A DNA stretch of 64,000 bases, from assembly GCF_026683955.1 (NCBI RefSeq), contig NZ_CP113343.1:2170001-2234000 (forward strand), read 5' to 3'. Below the pieces are notes generated by a model. That model was not told the origin of the DNA and searched no databases. It saw only the letters and a program-made list of their open reading frames with translations. Positions 1 through 8,502 of this stretch are shown here, piece after piece; the stretch's first letter is position 1; every line of letters begins with the position of its first letter. The DNA comes from Arthrobacter sp. MMS18-M83. GTDB lineage: Bacteria; Actinomycetota; Actinomycetes; Actinomycetales; Micrococcaceae. Position numbers and translations under genes: made by a program.

Positions 1-485
1 AGCCTGCCAGGGTGATTCAGGAACGCGTTCAGGTCTTCATACTCCGGGCGTTCGCTGCTGGCGCTCAGTCCCCAGTTGTCCGAGGATTGCCGCGTCGTGG
101 TCCGTACGTAGCTGGAGCCTGCACAGGTGTTGTAGACCCTGAGGCTTCCGCGAGCACCGCCGCCGAGCAGTCTGCTGAGGGACAGACCTGTCTGTTTGCC
201 GATCAGATCCCAGAGAGCGAGATCGATCGCCGCGTTCCCGCGGACCTCGGCGCCGGCGCCCTGGTAGCCGAGGTAGGGGGCCAGGGCGACCGACGCCGCT
301 TCGGGTGTCACGTCTGCCATCTTCAGCAGGACGGGCGCGGCGGTCTCATGAAGGTAGGCCTCGACGGCCTGCGGACCGAAGAACGCCTCGCCGAGTCCGA
401 TCTCGCCCTCGTCCGTGTACAGCCGCACGAACAGCAGGTTCGGTTGGATGCGGGGTCGAAGGGTTTCTAGCTGAATGATACGCAT
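1..485 (-). CDS. Enolase-superfamily (MR/MLE) sugar-acid dehydratase, partial
   Basis: The minus frame opens with ATG at 485 and runs without a stop off the left edge, giving about 161 residues. It begins MRIIQLETLRPRIQPNLLF and continues with the TDEGEIGLGEAF stretch and a GNAAIDLALWDLIGK motif, which are hallmarks of the N-terminal capping domain and barrel entry of mandelate racemase / muconate lactonizing enzymes. The metal-binding and catalytic Lys residues lie beyond the window. Family members dehydrate sugar acids such as xylonate, galactonate or arabinonate. Only 38 bases separate it from the upstream binding-protein gene, so it is probably co-transcribed. The neighbouring keto-acid dehydratase and semialdehyde dehydrogenase suggest an aldonate substrate, but the exact sugar is not visible. 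Confidence 0.85.
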   Translation of the reverse strand, partial: MRIIQLETLRPRIQPNLLFVRLYTDEGEIGLGEAFFGPQAVEAYLHETAAPVLLKMADVTPEAASVALAPYLGYQGAGAEVRGNAAIDLALWDLIGKQTGLSLSRLLGGGARGSLRVYNTCAGSSYVRTTTRQSSDNWGLSASSERPEYEDLNAFLNHPGR

Positions 486-523
486 GGGTGACTTTCGATC
501 TGAATGGATGAGCTGCCTGCGGG

Positions 524-1771
524 TTATCGGACGTTGTTCAGCTGATTGACGACCTGCTTTGCTCCGTCCGCAGGGGAGGTCTGTCCACCGGCGACGGAAT
601 TCCAGATCTTGCCCATCTGGACGAGGTAATCGCCTATCTTGGGCGTGCTCGGGCGTGCCTTCATGTCTGCAACGACCTGCGCAAATACAGCAAGCGACGG
701 GTCAGACTTGATCTCGGGAGCCGACGACGCGTCGCTTCGAGTGGGGATGCTGCCCTGGAGGGACAGGATGTGGAGCTCGAAGTCTTTGTTCAGGAGAGAG
801 TTCTCGAAGTATTTCCACGTGAGTGCCGCGTTCTTTGTCTTCGCTCCGAGCGAGAATCCTTCCCCACCTCCGACACTGTGACTGCCTTCAGTACCGGCCG
901 GAAGGGGAACCACACCCCACTTGAACGGGAGGCCCTTGGCTCCGACGAGCTGCCAGTTGCCGTTCTGCGAGAAAGCGAACTTGCCACTCTTGAACTGGTC
1001 GAACGCATCGCCCTGACTCCACCCGACAACGTCCTTCGGGATGTATCCCTTGTCGATCCGGGCGGTGAACCGGGCGAACGTGTCGGCGACGGTCTTCTCA
1101 TCCCAGGAACCGTAGTTCTGACCGTTGCCGAGCAGCCAGGGGAAGATCTGGAACTCGGATTCCGCGGTGGGCACGGCGGTCATCGTCATACCGCCGACAC
1201 CTGCCTTCGACGCGGCAGCCAGGGCGGTATCGAGGTCCGCCACCGTCCTGGGCGGGGTGACCCCGAGGCGGTCGAGGATGTCCTTGTTGTAGTAGAGCGC
1301 GGTTGTGTTGACGTAACCCTGGACCGAGACAGTCTTCCCGCCGTCCTTCCAGACAACCGAGTCCGGGAACTTGTCCTTGTCGGCGAACGCTGACCACTGC
1401 GCGCTCATGTCCATCAGAGCCCCGGACTGCGAAAGGTTCGCCGCATCCGCCGGGTTGTAGATGATCGCGTCGGGAGCACCGCCGCTCACCGTGGTTCCGA
1501 GAACCTTCGCTGCGATCTGGTCATAGGGGACGTACGTGTACTTCACGCTGACGTTCGGAAAGTCCTTGTGGAGGGCGGCTTCGGCGTCCCCCAGCCACGG
1601 AGTCGTGTCGGGAGCGAGATACCCCCAGATGTTGATGGTGGTGGTCGTGCCCTTCGGCGGTAGCTTCATCGGGTCGCCGGACACTGCAGCGGAATTCGAG
1701 CTGCAGCCCGCTAACGCGATACCGGCGGCGAGCACGCCAGCCAGGACGGACCATTTCTTCGTGCGGTGCAT
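524..1771 (-). CDS. ABC sugar transporter substrate-binding lipoprotein (family 1)
   Basis: The 415-residue protein has a lipoprotein signal: charged MHRTKK, a hydrophobic stretch, then lipobox LAGC with the modified Cys near residue 23. The mature part resembles family-1 extracellular solute-binding proteins, with TTINIWGY at the first beta-strand and a GGAPDAIIYNP ligand-cleft segment. Expected length for the family is 400-450. It would capture a sugar or sugar acid outside the membrane. No permease or ATPase is visible beside it. They may lie left of the window or have been lost. An operator-like palindrome lies 61 bases upstream of the start, overlapping the end of the regulator gene. Confidence 0.88.
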   Translation of the reverse strand: MHRTKKWSVLAGVLAAGIALAGCSSNSAAVSGDPMKLPPKGTTTTINIWGYLAPDTTPWLGDAEAALHKDFPNVSVKYTYVPYDQIAAKVLGTTVSGGAPDAIIYNPADAANLSQSGALMDMSAQWSAFADKDKFPDSVVWKDGGKTVSVQGYVNTTALYYNKDILDRLGVTPPRTVADLDTALAAASKAGVGGMTMTAVPTAESEFQIFPWLLGNGQNYGSWDEKTVADTFARFTARIDKGYIPKDVVGWSQGDAFDQFKSGKFAFSQNGNWQLVGAKGLPFKWGVVPLPAGTEGSHSVGGGEGFSLGAKTKNAALTWKYFENSLLNKDFELHILSLQGSIPTRSDASSAPEIKSDPSLAVFAQVVADMKARPSTPKIGDYLVQMGKIWNSVAGGQTSPADGAKQVVNQLNNVR

Positions 1772-1831
1772 GGATTCTCCTCGTTGAGATAGTGGATCGC
1801 TGCACCGAGCTTAGCGCCGTCTCAACAATTT

Positions 1832-1849
1832 GGCAAGACTGGTCTTACC
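1832..1849. promoter_or_regulatory. Palindromic operator-like site upstream of binding-protein gene
   Basis: GGCAAGAC-TG-GTCTTACC is an 18-base inverted repeat with one mismatch. It overlaps the stop codon of the GntR gene and lies 61 bases before the start of the binding-protein gene. A related site sits at the start of the GntR gene, and half-sites occur before the FAH gene, so it is a good candidate for the GntR binding site. Function is inferred. Confidence 0.5.
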
Positions 1850-2603
1850 AGTCAAATAGATCCGGTGAGTCAATGCCCCTGTTGACCACTACATCCCGGA
1901 TCGCCTTGTCCAGATCGTCGCCGTAGAGCTTCTCGGCGACGGCCAGGTGCCCCCGCATGTGCTCGCGCGCGAGATCGCCGTCGCCGGCCAGGATCGCCTC
2001 ATAGATCAACTGATGCGACGGTAGAGCCTCCGCGCGCACCGCGGCATCGGACAGGCTGCGGATCATGATGCCCTGGATGAGGTTCCGGATCGACCCGAAC
2101 ATGATCTGGAGGACCCGGTTCCCCGACGCCAGCGCGATCGCCTCGTGGAAAGCGAGATCCGCCTGAAGCGCGACCGTCGGCGACTGCCGCTGCTCCAGGG
2201 TGCCGAGGTGCTGTCGCATCCTCTCAAGGTCCGGCTCCTCCCGATGTGCGGCCGCCAAGTGCGCCGTCTGGGTCTCCAGCATCGAACGGGCGACGATGAG
2301 TTCACGCGGAGTGATCAGACCGCGCTTGGCCATGACCTCGACGGATACGCCGGACTCGGTTGTGGCGATTTCGCGGACGAACGTTCCGCGCCCTGCGTGA
2401 GATGTGACGAGCCCCCGTTCCTGCAGCCCGCGCAGAATCTCACGGACGAGTGGACGTCCGACGCCCAGCTCCTCGGCCAAGGCGCGTTCGGAAGGAAGCT
2501 TCTCCCCAGGCTTGAACTCCTCGCGCATGATGCGCGCCTCGAGCCATGAGCTCAGGTCTTCAGGATTGGGGGGCATTTTGGTAAGGCTGGTCCGACCATT
2601 CAT
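1845..2603 (-). CDS. FadR-subfamily GntR transcriptional regulator
   Basis: The protein has 252 residues from ATG 2603, or 243 from an internal ATG at 2576. The N-terminal winged helix includes LPSERALAEELGVGRPLVRE and a beta-wing ending HAGRGTFV. The rest is an FCD ligand-binding domain with helices containing ARSMLETQTAHLAA and FHEAIALASGN, whose His and Asp residues usually bind a metal near the effector. Such regulators control aldonate and uronate catabolism and are released by a pathway acid. Neither start has a clear ribosome binding site. The operator-like repeat at 2580-2597 lies inside the first codons of the longer form but just upstream of the shorter form, which favours 2576 or a leaderless message with autoregulation. 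Confidence 0.85.
   Translation of the reverse strand: MNGRTSLTKMPPNPEDLSSWLEARIMREEFKPGEKLPSERALAEELGVGRPLVREILRGLQERGLVTSHAGRGTFVREIATTESGVSVEVMAKRGLITPRELIVARSMLETQTAHLAAAHREEPDLERMRQHLGTLEQRQSPTVALQADLAFHEAIALASGNRVLQIMFGSIRNLIQGIMIRSLSDAAVRAEALPSHQLIYEAILAGDGDLAREHMRGHLAVAEKLYGDDLDKAIRDVVVNRGIDSPDLFDW
2580..2597. promoter_or_regulatory. Degenerate operator-like site at the GntR gene start
   Basis: GGTAAGGC-TG-GTCCGACC has the same layout as the site at 1832-1849 (8-base half-sites around TG) but is less symmetrical. Its position at the start of the regulator gene suggests autoregulation. Confidence 0.4.
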
Positions 2604-2884
2604 GGGTCGAGTTTAGGCGTCCAGGGCGGTGTCTGACAATTAGTCCCTGTCAGGCTGGGAGTCGTAGACGCGTGGCGCGTTTTGTGGTGGTTGAACCACT
2701 TGTAAGTCTCGGAGCGGCTGGCCTGGGGGCTGGGAGGGTTGGCGCTGGCGCTCCGCATGATCGTGACTCTTGAATCGTCCGGCCTCGCCCTTCGGGGCGG
2801 GTGCTTTCCCGGGATCTGCCCGGTCGGGTCGGTGCCGGCGCCGGCTCTGCCCGCTCCGGTGGCTTGATCAGAAACTTTGATTGT

Positions 2885-3400
2885 TCAGCGGCACAAACGC
2901 CTTAGGGCACCTGGTCCGAGACGCGCACGAGGAGCGGGACCAGCAAGTACGGCCGGGCGCACCCCTGCGCTCTTTACGTCCGCGCAGCGCGTCGTGATCC
3001 CCCGCGGCCACCGTCGATTCCTTCGACACCGCACCTCCAGACAGGAGAAGACTTTCGACGCCGGGCAGCTGCGCATGGCGAAGGAATTCTCCTGCAGCGA
3101 CCGCCTGCTGATGGCAGGGAGGCCAGCTGCAGCCAGGAGATGAGGTTCATGGCGAGGGCGGCAAGGCTGGCCCACGCCTGGCGAAGAACGGCAGCTTGCC
3201 GAGCCCGGTGTTCTTCAGGGTCTTGATCCGGTACTCACACCTGCCCCGGGCGCGGTGCCGGGCGTCGAGGGCGGGCCCGTGCCAGCGGAGCGCGTTCGTC
3301 AGGACTCTCACCAGCGATAACCTGGATCGGCCGGCGCACGAACGGGCTGCCCGCCTCGAGCGGAAACACGACTCGGCACCGGCTCAACCGGAGGCAACAG
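2885..3400 (-). pseudogene. Decayed IS1380-like transposase C-terminal fragment
   Basis: On the minus strand one frame (about 3320-3182) reads LDARHRARGRCEYRIKTL then KNTGLGKLPFFA. A shifted frame (about 3180-3115) reads QAWASLAALAMNLISWLQLA. A third resembles the following LQEKLFAMPA-type segment. Together these match the C-terminal end of IS1380-family transposases in order, but at least two frameshifts separate them, so no active protein is possible. Terminal inverted repeats were not identified. The rest of the 1-kb gene-free gap (2604-3613) shows no other recognisable coding sequence. Confidence 0.55.
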
Positions 3401-3613
3401 GCGCCTGAAACAGGGCGCTGTCTTCGATCGCGCCACTGGCATGTCCCTCCATCCGTCGACGCAGGCTTACGTCGAGCCAAAAGCCGCACCACGAATGTGA
3501 TCACCGATCACTCAAGCGCAACATCGCCCGCTACTGCTACCGCCGCTCAACCGACTAGAACCGACCCGACAGGACCTATCGCGGAACGGTGCCGTTTCGC
3601 AGACGAGGGCGGT

Positions 3614-5056
3614 CTACTTCACGGCGCGGACGAGTCCCAGTGGGTTCGCGTTGCGCAGCGATTCCGGTAGCCCGAGGTCGGGCACGTTCTGATAGGACAC
3701 AGGCCGTTGGAACCGCCGGATCGCGGTGACTCCGACCGAGGTGTGCAATGCGCTCGTGGCAGAGGGGTAGGGGCCGCCGTGGGTCATCGCGGCAGACACC
3801 GCCACACCGGTTGGCCAACCGTTCCAGACGATGCGACCTGCGATCAGTGAGGCACGGTCGAGGGCGTCGCCGATCCCGACGTCGCCGGTGTCGAGTGCAT
3901 GAATCGTCACCGTCAGGCTGCCCTCGAACGAGTCAAGCAGTGAGGCCAGATCGGCCCCGGCAGGGTACTCGACGAGGATCACGCTCGGCCCGAACCGTTC
4001 CTCGAGCAGGGTACCGGCATGCTCGAGCAGATTCCCGAGCGTGGTGCGGAACAGGCTCGGTGTGACACCCACGTCGGTCACCGCGCCCAGCACGAGGGTG
4101 TCGACCCCGGCGACCTGATGGAAGTGTGCTTCGCTGTCGGCGTAGGCAGCGGTGATGCGGTCGTTCAGCAGGGCCTGCGCTGGAGCATCCGCCAGCGCGT
4201 TCTGTGCGAGCTTGGGGATGGTCGAGCCCTCGGGCACGAAGATCACGCCGGGTTTGGTGCAGAACTGCCCCGCACCCAGGGTGAACGAGTCGACCAGCCC
4301 GGTGGCGATCGCATCGGCCTTGGCTTTGGACGCCTCGCGGGACACAACCACTGGGTTCACGCTGCCGAGTTCGCCGTAGAACGGGATCGGGCGCTGTCTT
4401 GCCGCGGCCACGTCGAACAATGCGCGCCCGCCCCAGGTGGAGCCGGTGAACGCGCCCGCGGCGATCCGCGGATCCTGCAACAGGGCGATGCCGGATTGCT
4501 GACCGTACACCACATCCAATGTGCCATCGGGGGCGCCGGCCGACACCAGCGCATCGCGGACGACGGCGGCGGTAGTCGCGGAGAGCTCGGGGTGACCCGA
4601 GTGCGCCTTGACGATCACCGAGCATCCGGCTGCCAACGCCGAGGCCGTGTCGCCGCCGGCGACGCTGAACGCGAACGGGAAGTTGCTGGCCGAGAACATC
4701 GCAACCGGCCCGAGCGGGATCAGGTGTCGGCGCAGGTCAGGCGTCGGCCCGAGCGGGGTGTCAGTCTTCGCATGGTCGATGATGACCTCTGCGAAGTCGC
4801 CGGCGCGCAGCAGCTGCGCGAAGGAGCGCAGTTGATAGGTGGTGCGGGCGAGTTCACCCGTGAGTCTCGCCTGCGGAAGGTGCGATTCCGCTTGCGCGAG
4901 AGGGATGAGTGTCGCGGCGTTCGCCTCGAGGGCCTGCGCCACCGCTTCCAGGAGCTCGGCGCGTTCGGTGGGGCTAGTCCGCCGCAGCCGGTCGAAAGCG
5001 CGAACAGCGGCATCCACCTTGGCGGTGACGTTTTCTGTAGTGGAAAGTGTGGTCAC
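3614..5056 (-). CDS. Alpha-ketoglutaric semialdehyde dehydrogenase-type aldehyde dehydrogenase
   Basis: The start is taken as GTG 5056 (VTTLSTTENVT), with GAGGAG just upstream. The open frame extends further 5' but that part overlaps the FAH gene and has no family similarity. The 480-residue protein has ALDH features: SNFPFAFSVAGGD and the VIVKAHSGHP cofactor region, FTGSTWGG, the general-base region PFYGELGSVNPVVV and the catalytic Cys in GAGQFCTKPGV. The atypical GELGSVNP motif and AHSGHP are characteristic of KGSADH-like enzymes that oxidise 2,5-dioxopentanoate to 2-oxoglutarate with NAD(P)+. It lies 22 bases after the FAH dehydratase, which makes that same substrate, so the two act in series. 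Confidence 0.85.
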   Translation of the reverse strand: MTTLSTTENVTAKVDAAVRAFDRLRRTSPTERAELLEAVAQALEANAATLIPLAQAESHLPQARLTGELARTTYQLRSFAQLLRAGDFAEVIIDHAKTDTPLGPTPDLRRHLIPLGPVAMFSASNFPFAFSVAGGDTASALAAGCSVIVKAHSGHPELSATTAAVVRDALVSAGAPDGTLDVVYGQQSGIALLQDPRIAAGAFTGSTWGGRALFDVAAARQRPIPFYGELGSVNPVVVSREASKAKADAIATGLVDSFTLGAGQFCTKPGVIFVPEGSTIPKLAQNALADAPAQALLNDRITAAYADSEAHFHQVAGVDTLVLGAVTDVGVTPSLFRTTLGNLLEHAGTLLEERFGPSVILVEYPAGADLASLLDSFEGSLTVTIHALDTGDVGIGDALDRASLIAGRIVWNGWPTGVAVSAAMTHGGPYPSATSALHTSVGVTAIRRFQRPVSYQNVPDLGLPESLRNANPLGLVRAVK

Positions 5057-5078
5057 GATAGATCTCCTCGGTTCGTGG

Positions 5079-5975
5079 TTAGGCCGCGGCGTCGTGGGCG
5101 ACTTGCACGATCCCGCCGCCGAGACCGCGCTGCACGTGATTGCGCAGTTCGCCGAGTGATTCGATTCCCACGCGCACGACATCACCTTGTTCGAGCGTGA
5201 ACGGAAGATCGGGAACGAGGCAGGTGCCCGTCGAGAGCACTGCACCGTCCGGGAACACGTTCTCGCGGAACAGGAACGCCGCGAGGTCGGGCAATGCGCG
5301 GTGCAGCAGGTCGGTGGAGGTCTGCCCGCTCCACTCAACTTCACCGTCACGCTCGATCACGAGCTGAATGGTGAGGTTGGTAGGCTCGGGCACCTCACCC
5401 GCCGGCACGAACCAGGAAGCCACCGCGCACGCCGCCGCGTACGCCTTCGCCTGCGGCAGATACAGCGGATTCTCCCCCTCGATGCTGCGCGAGCTAACGT
5501 CGTCGCAAATTGTGTAGCCCACGATCTCACCCGCCGAGTTCAGCACGAGAGCGAGCTCCGGCTCGGGGACATCGATCTGTGAGTCGGCCCTAACAAGAAT
5601 GGTGCCCTCGCTCCCCACGACACGCCACGCCGCACCCTTGAAGAACAGCTCGGGCCGATCCGCGTCGTAGATGCGGTCGTACACGGACGCCGCGGTCTCG
5701 CTCTCCTCCATGCGCGCGTCACGCGATTGTTCGTAGGTCACTCCGGCTGCCCAGACTTCCCCGCGGCCGTCGAGCAAGGGCATTCGCTGAGTAAATGTCG
5801 TCGGCACTGATGCTGAGGAGATCCGTGCCGACAGCTCTGCGGTGCTCCACGAAAGCACCTCCGCCATGGTCGGGGCGAGTTCGAAGTCGCCGGCCGGTGT
5901 GCGAAGCACCACTCCCGTGTCGGTGCGGAAGACCGAGGTCTCGGGGGCCGAGATCGGTGTGAGGTTCTGAGCCAT
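5079..5975 (-). CDS. FAH-family 2-keto-3-deoxy-pentonate dehydratase
   Basis: The 298-residue protein belongs to the fumarylacetoacetate hydrolase family. Metal ligands are seen in VPEPELALV and in [15 protein letters not shown]. The stretch [14 protein letters not shown] closely resembles 2-keto-3-deoxy-arabinonate dehydratases (KdaD type), which remove water from 2-keto-3-deoxy-pentonates to give 2,5-dioxopentanoate. The next gene oxidises that product, supporting the assignment. The N-terminal 60 residues form the small domain usual in this group. Direction-repeated operator half-sites lie about 200 bases upstream. It could act on another keto-acid, but the gene pair makes the pentonate role likely. 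Confidence 0.82.
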   Translation of the reverse strand: MAQNLTPISAPETSVFRTDTGVVLRTPAGDFELAPTMAEVLSWSTAELSARISSASVPTTFTQRMPLLDGRGEVWAAGVTYEQSRDARMEESETAASVYDRIYDADRPELFFKGAAWRVVGSEGTILVRADSQIDVPEPELALVLNSAGEIVGYTICDDVSSRSIEGENPLYLPQAKAYAAACAVASWFVPAGEVPEPTNLTIQLVIERDGEVEWSGQTSTDLLHRALPDLAAFLFRENVFPDGAVLSTGTCLVPDLPFTLEQGDVVRVGIESLGELRNHVQRGLGGGIVQVAHDAAA

Positions 5976-6179
5976 TTAATTCTCCGTGTCGAGGATGGGG
6001 GTGTGAGTAGTGGGTTGCGCCTCGCGGAACGGAGTCGCTGGAGGTCGTGGAGCCCGCGTCCGCCGTGGTCAGAACCCCATCGAGGTCCCCCGCGGGGACA
6101 GTCCCACTTGCGTCCGAGGTCATGAGCACCCTGCCGGGCCGCGCGGGAGAGGTGCGAAATCCCACTGTCAAGGTTGCCG

Positions 6180-6197
6180 GTCTTACCACTCTTACCA
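6180..6197. promoter_or_regulatory. Tandem half-sites of the GntR-type operator upstream of the FAH gene
   Basis: GTCTTACC (6180-6187) is followed by CTCTTACC (6190-6197). These are two direct copies of the half-site found in the palindromes at 1832-1849 and 2580-2597, placed about 200 bases upstream of the FAH gene start. The 5976-6280 interval holds no other recognisable feature. Confidence 0.35.
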
Positions 6198-6280
6198 CTT
6201 AGCTTTGTGGTGTTTCGGGTGTTTGTCAAGTGCGGGGGTATCCTGCTCGACCGAGCGCCGGTTCCTATGCAGCGTTTCGG

Positions 6281-6620
6281 TCATGATGAGGCTCCGACGT
6301 TGGGTTCGGCGATCGAGCGAACGCCGGGGACAACGATGCGCTTGAGCGAGTCGGTGGCGCCGTCGCCGGTGAGTGCTTCCTCTAGCAGTTCGATGCCGCA
6401 TACGTGAGTGACGAGGGAGTCCAAGTCGACCTGACCGGCTTCCAGCAGCGAGCGGGCAATGGGCCAGGTGCCGGTATAGCGGAAGATCCCGGTGACCTTG
6501 AGTTCGCGCATCGCGATTTCGGGCACCGACAGCGGGGTCTGATCCGCCCTGCCGACCAGAACGACGGTCCCGTCAGAACGGGTGGAGCGGATGCGATCGG
6601 ATACTCGTGGGTGACTCTGA
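6281..6620 (-). pseudogene. C-terminal remnant of a sorbitol/xylitol-type zinc alcohol dehydrogenase
   Basis: Residues of this frame read GTVVLVGRADQTPLSVPEIA, then RELKVTGIFRYTGTWPIA, then QVDLDSLVTHVCGIELLEEA. This is the Rossmann end and C-terminal part of medium-chain polyol dehydrogenases (L-iditol/xylitol type). About 100 C-terminal residues remain of an enzyme normally near 340. The catalytic zinc domain is absent. Upstream of about 6620 the frame becomes unrelated sequence, where an integrase fragment begins on the other strand, so the gene was cut by a rearrangement or element insertion. Confidence 0.7.
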
Positions 6621-6836
6621 AAACGTTCCGCCAGGCTGGACGCAACGCTCATCGCCCGAACCATGGGGGCCGAAACGGCCACATACCAGACTGGGCACTC
6701 CAAGGTGTCAATGACCCGCAAGCACTACGTTGAGGAATACAAAGAGGTGATCGACACGAGGGCCGTGCTCGGAGTCTTCGACGCAGTCAACTCGCCGGCA
6801 GATGTTCGAAGGAAGACCAGACTGAAAGCTGATTAG
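6599..6836 (+). pseudogene. Tyrosine recombinase (integrase) C-terminal remnant
   Basis: One frame reads YSWVTLKTFRQ. After a one-base shift near 6630 the next reads LDATLIARTMGAETATYQTG, then HSKVSMTRKHYVEEYKE, ending at TAG 6834-6836. This matches the catalytic end of phage-type integrases: the arginine-bearing TLKTFR, the GHSKVSMT box and the nucleophilic Tyr in KHYVEEY. The N-terminal two thirds are missing and the remnant is frameshifted, so it is inactive. It ends 50 bases before the tRNA-derived repeat at 6886, the usual place for an integrase next to its attachment site. Confidence 0.75.
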
Positions 6837-6885
6837 GGTGAGTCCCGGCCTCAAAAGTTCAAATGGCTCTGACCAGAATCAACAT

Positions 6886-6948
6886 ACCCGCAGCTCAAAG
6901 CCAAACTAAGAGCCCCCTGTCGGATTCGAACCGACGACCCCCGCTTTA
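6886..6948. repeat. Left attachment repeat (partial tRNA-Thr 3' end)
   Basis: These 63 bases match 29861-29923 with a single mismatch (A/G). Positions 6911-6948 duplicate the 3' 38 bases of the tRNA-Thr gene at 29886-29959: variable region, T-arm and acceptor 3' strand. The 5' half of the tRNA is absent here, so this is a duplicated attachment site and not a gene. Confidence 0.9.
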
Positions 6949-7345
6949 GGCCCAGGCGCCTATCCGCAGGCCCGTAACGTGGCTGTTTGCCGGGAATCTA
7001 TGGGGTTCTTGCAGTCAACGACAGCCGCTGAATTGTTATTGATTGTCGCTGATTAGGGTGAGTTAAAGGTGAGTCGGTTGCAATTGCTGGGCCGCGCGGG
7101 CGTGCCCGTTCTCATGTCGCGTCCGACATCGCCCCAGACCAAGCTTCTCCGGTCTGCCTGTGGACCTCAGCGGTCCGTCTGGCTTTCACGGCTGGACGTG
7201 TCCGGGAACACACTCCGCACTCCAGGCACGCACCATCGCGGTCATATATCGCAGGTTCCGGGTGAACAGCCCTTCATGTCCGGAAACTTCGCCGCTTCAC
7301 GATCGGCTGCGTTGCTCGTGCAGACCGGGCCCGATGGGACTTGAG
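6949..7345. other. Gene-free left end of the island
   Basis: I see no supported gene here. Bases around 7046-7074 repeat the GCTGATTAGGGTGAGT string that also covers the end of the integrase remnant (6829-6844), followed by TTAAAGGTGAG. A similar string lies at about 29685-29709 near the other end. This looks like debris of repeated integration. Confidence 0.5.
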
Positions 7346-8344
7346 TTAGGGGCGAGTTAGAAAGGATTCGACCTTAGAGGGGTCGCGCTCGATGACGGGG
7401 TCGAGGATTGTGTCGATCCAAGCCAGCAACTCCGGATCCAGTTTGATTCCGACTGCGGTGGCGCTGTCCACAAGCTGTTCGGGTCGCGAAGCTCCCACGA
7501 TGGCAGCTGAGACGTTGCTGTTCTGTAGGACCCAGGCCAGGGCGAGGGCGGCCATGGACAAGCCTGCTTCTTGCGCGACTGGTTTTAACTCCTGGACCCG
7601 TTCGAGCACTTCAGGGCGCATGAACTTGAGCTCGGTCTTCAGCTCGCCTTCCTCCGTCGCGAACCGGGAGCCCGACGGCGCGTCCTGGCCCGGGATGTAC
7701 TTGCCGGTCAGAACCCCCTGGGCAAGGGGTGACCAGCAGATCTGGCCCAAGCCCAATTCCTGGCTGGCGGGGACGACTTCTTCCTCGATGACGCGCCACA
7801 GCATGGAGTACTGTGGCTGGTTCGAAATGAGCTGTATCCCCAGTTCCTTGGCGAGTTTGGCCCCAGCCCGGATTTCATCAACCGTCCATTCGGAGACCCC
7901 GATGTAAATGGCTTTGCCTGCCCGGACGATGTCCGCGAAAGCCTGCATGGTTTCTTCGAGCGGGGTTTCGTAGTCGTAGCGGTGGGCCTGGTAAAGGTCG
8001 ACGTAGTCCGTTCCGAGGCGGCGCAGGGAACCGTTGATGGACTCCATGACGTGTTTGCGGGACAGGCCGCGGTCGTTGTTGCCTTCACCGGTGGGGAAGT
8101 AGACCTTGGTGAAGATCTCCAGGCCTTCGCGGCGCACGCCTTTGAGTGCTTCGCCCAGTGCCGTCTCGGCGCGGGTGCCAGCATAGGCATCGGCGGTGTC
8201 AAAGGTGGTGATGCCCAGGTCCAGGGCCTGGCGGACGCACGCGTTGGCGGCGTCCTGGTCGATCTGCTCTCCGTGGGTGACCCAGTTCCCGTAGGCCAGT
8301 TCACTGATGTACATGCCGGACGAGCCGAGTTTGCGGTATTCCAT
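7346..8344 (-). CDS. Aldo/keto reductase (voltage-gated K channel beta / YghZ type)
   Basis: The start is ATG 8344 (MEYRKLGSSGMYISE), with AAGGAAAA upstream. The further 5' extension lacks similarity. The 332-residue TIM-barrel protein has the AKR tetrad: Asp in FDTADAY, Tyr in that same segment, Lys in EIFTKVYF and His in YQAHRYDYE. The NADPH-binding signature is near IVGASRPEQL. Relatives reduce short aldehydes or keto-sugars. It is the last gene on the minus-strand side of the island, 98 bases after the GH32 gene and probably in its operon. A role in reducing a sugar-derived aldehyde or ketone is possible, but the substrate cannot be read from sequence. Confidence 0.85.
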   Translation of the reverse strand: MEYRKLGSSGMYISELAYGNWVTHGEQIDQDAANACVRQALDLGITTFDTADAYAGTRAETALGEALKGVRREGLEIFTKVYFPTGEGNNDRGLSRKHVMESINGSLRRLGTDYVDLYQAHRYDYETPLEETMQAFADIVRAGKAIYIGVSEWTVDEIRAGAKLAKELGIQLISNQPQYSMLWRVIEEEVVPASQELGLGQICWSPLAQGVLTGKYIPGQDAPSGSRFATEEGELKTELKFMRPEVLERVQELKPVAQEAGLSMAALALAWVLQNSNVSAAIVGASRPEQLVDSATAVGIKLDPELLAWIDTILDPVIERDPSKVESFLTRP

Positions 8345-8502
8345 GTCGCACTTTTCCTTCGTCAGGTGTCTAGTCCGGTCGACGATCCCCGCGGGCGGAA
8401 CCATCGAGGGAGGATTTTTGGAAATCTGAGGGATTGGGTCTTTGCTGCCGGGCTAAGTCGTTGGTTACGGTTCCAGATGGGGCCGGAGTTCCGTTTCAGT
8501 CC

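Noticed and set aside
5057..5350. N-terminal extension of the aldehyde dehydrogenase frame
   Set aside because: It overlaps the FAH gene and reads Ser/Arg/Cys-rich sequence without similarity; GTG 5056 has a ribosome site and the normal family start.
5719..6229. Overlapping minus-strand frames upstream of the FAH gene
   Set aside because: They overlap the FAH coding start in other frames and show no domain; the interval looks like promoter DNA.
6907..6950. A possible second tRNA gene
   Set aside because: Only the 3' half of tRNA-Thr is present and no D-arm or 5' acceptor strand exists, so it is an attachment-site duplicate.
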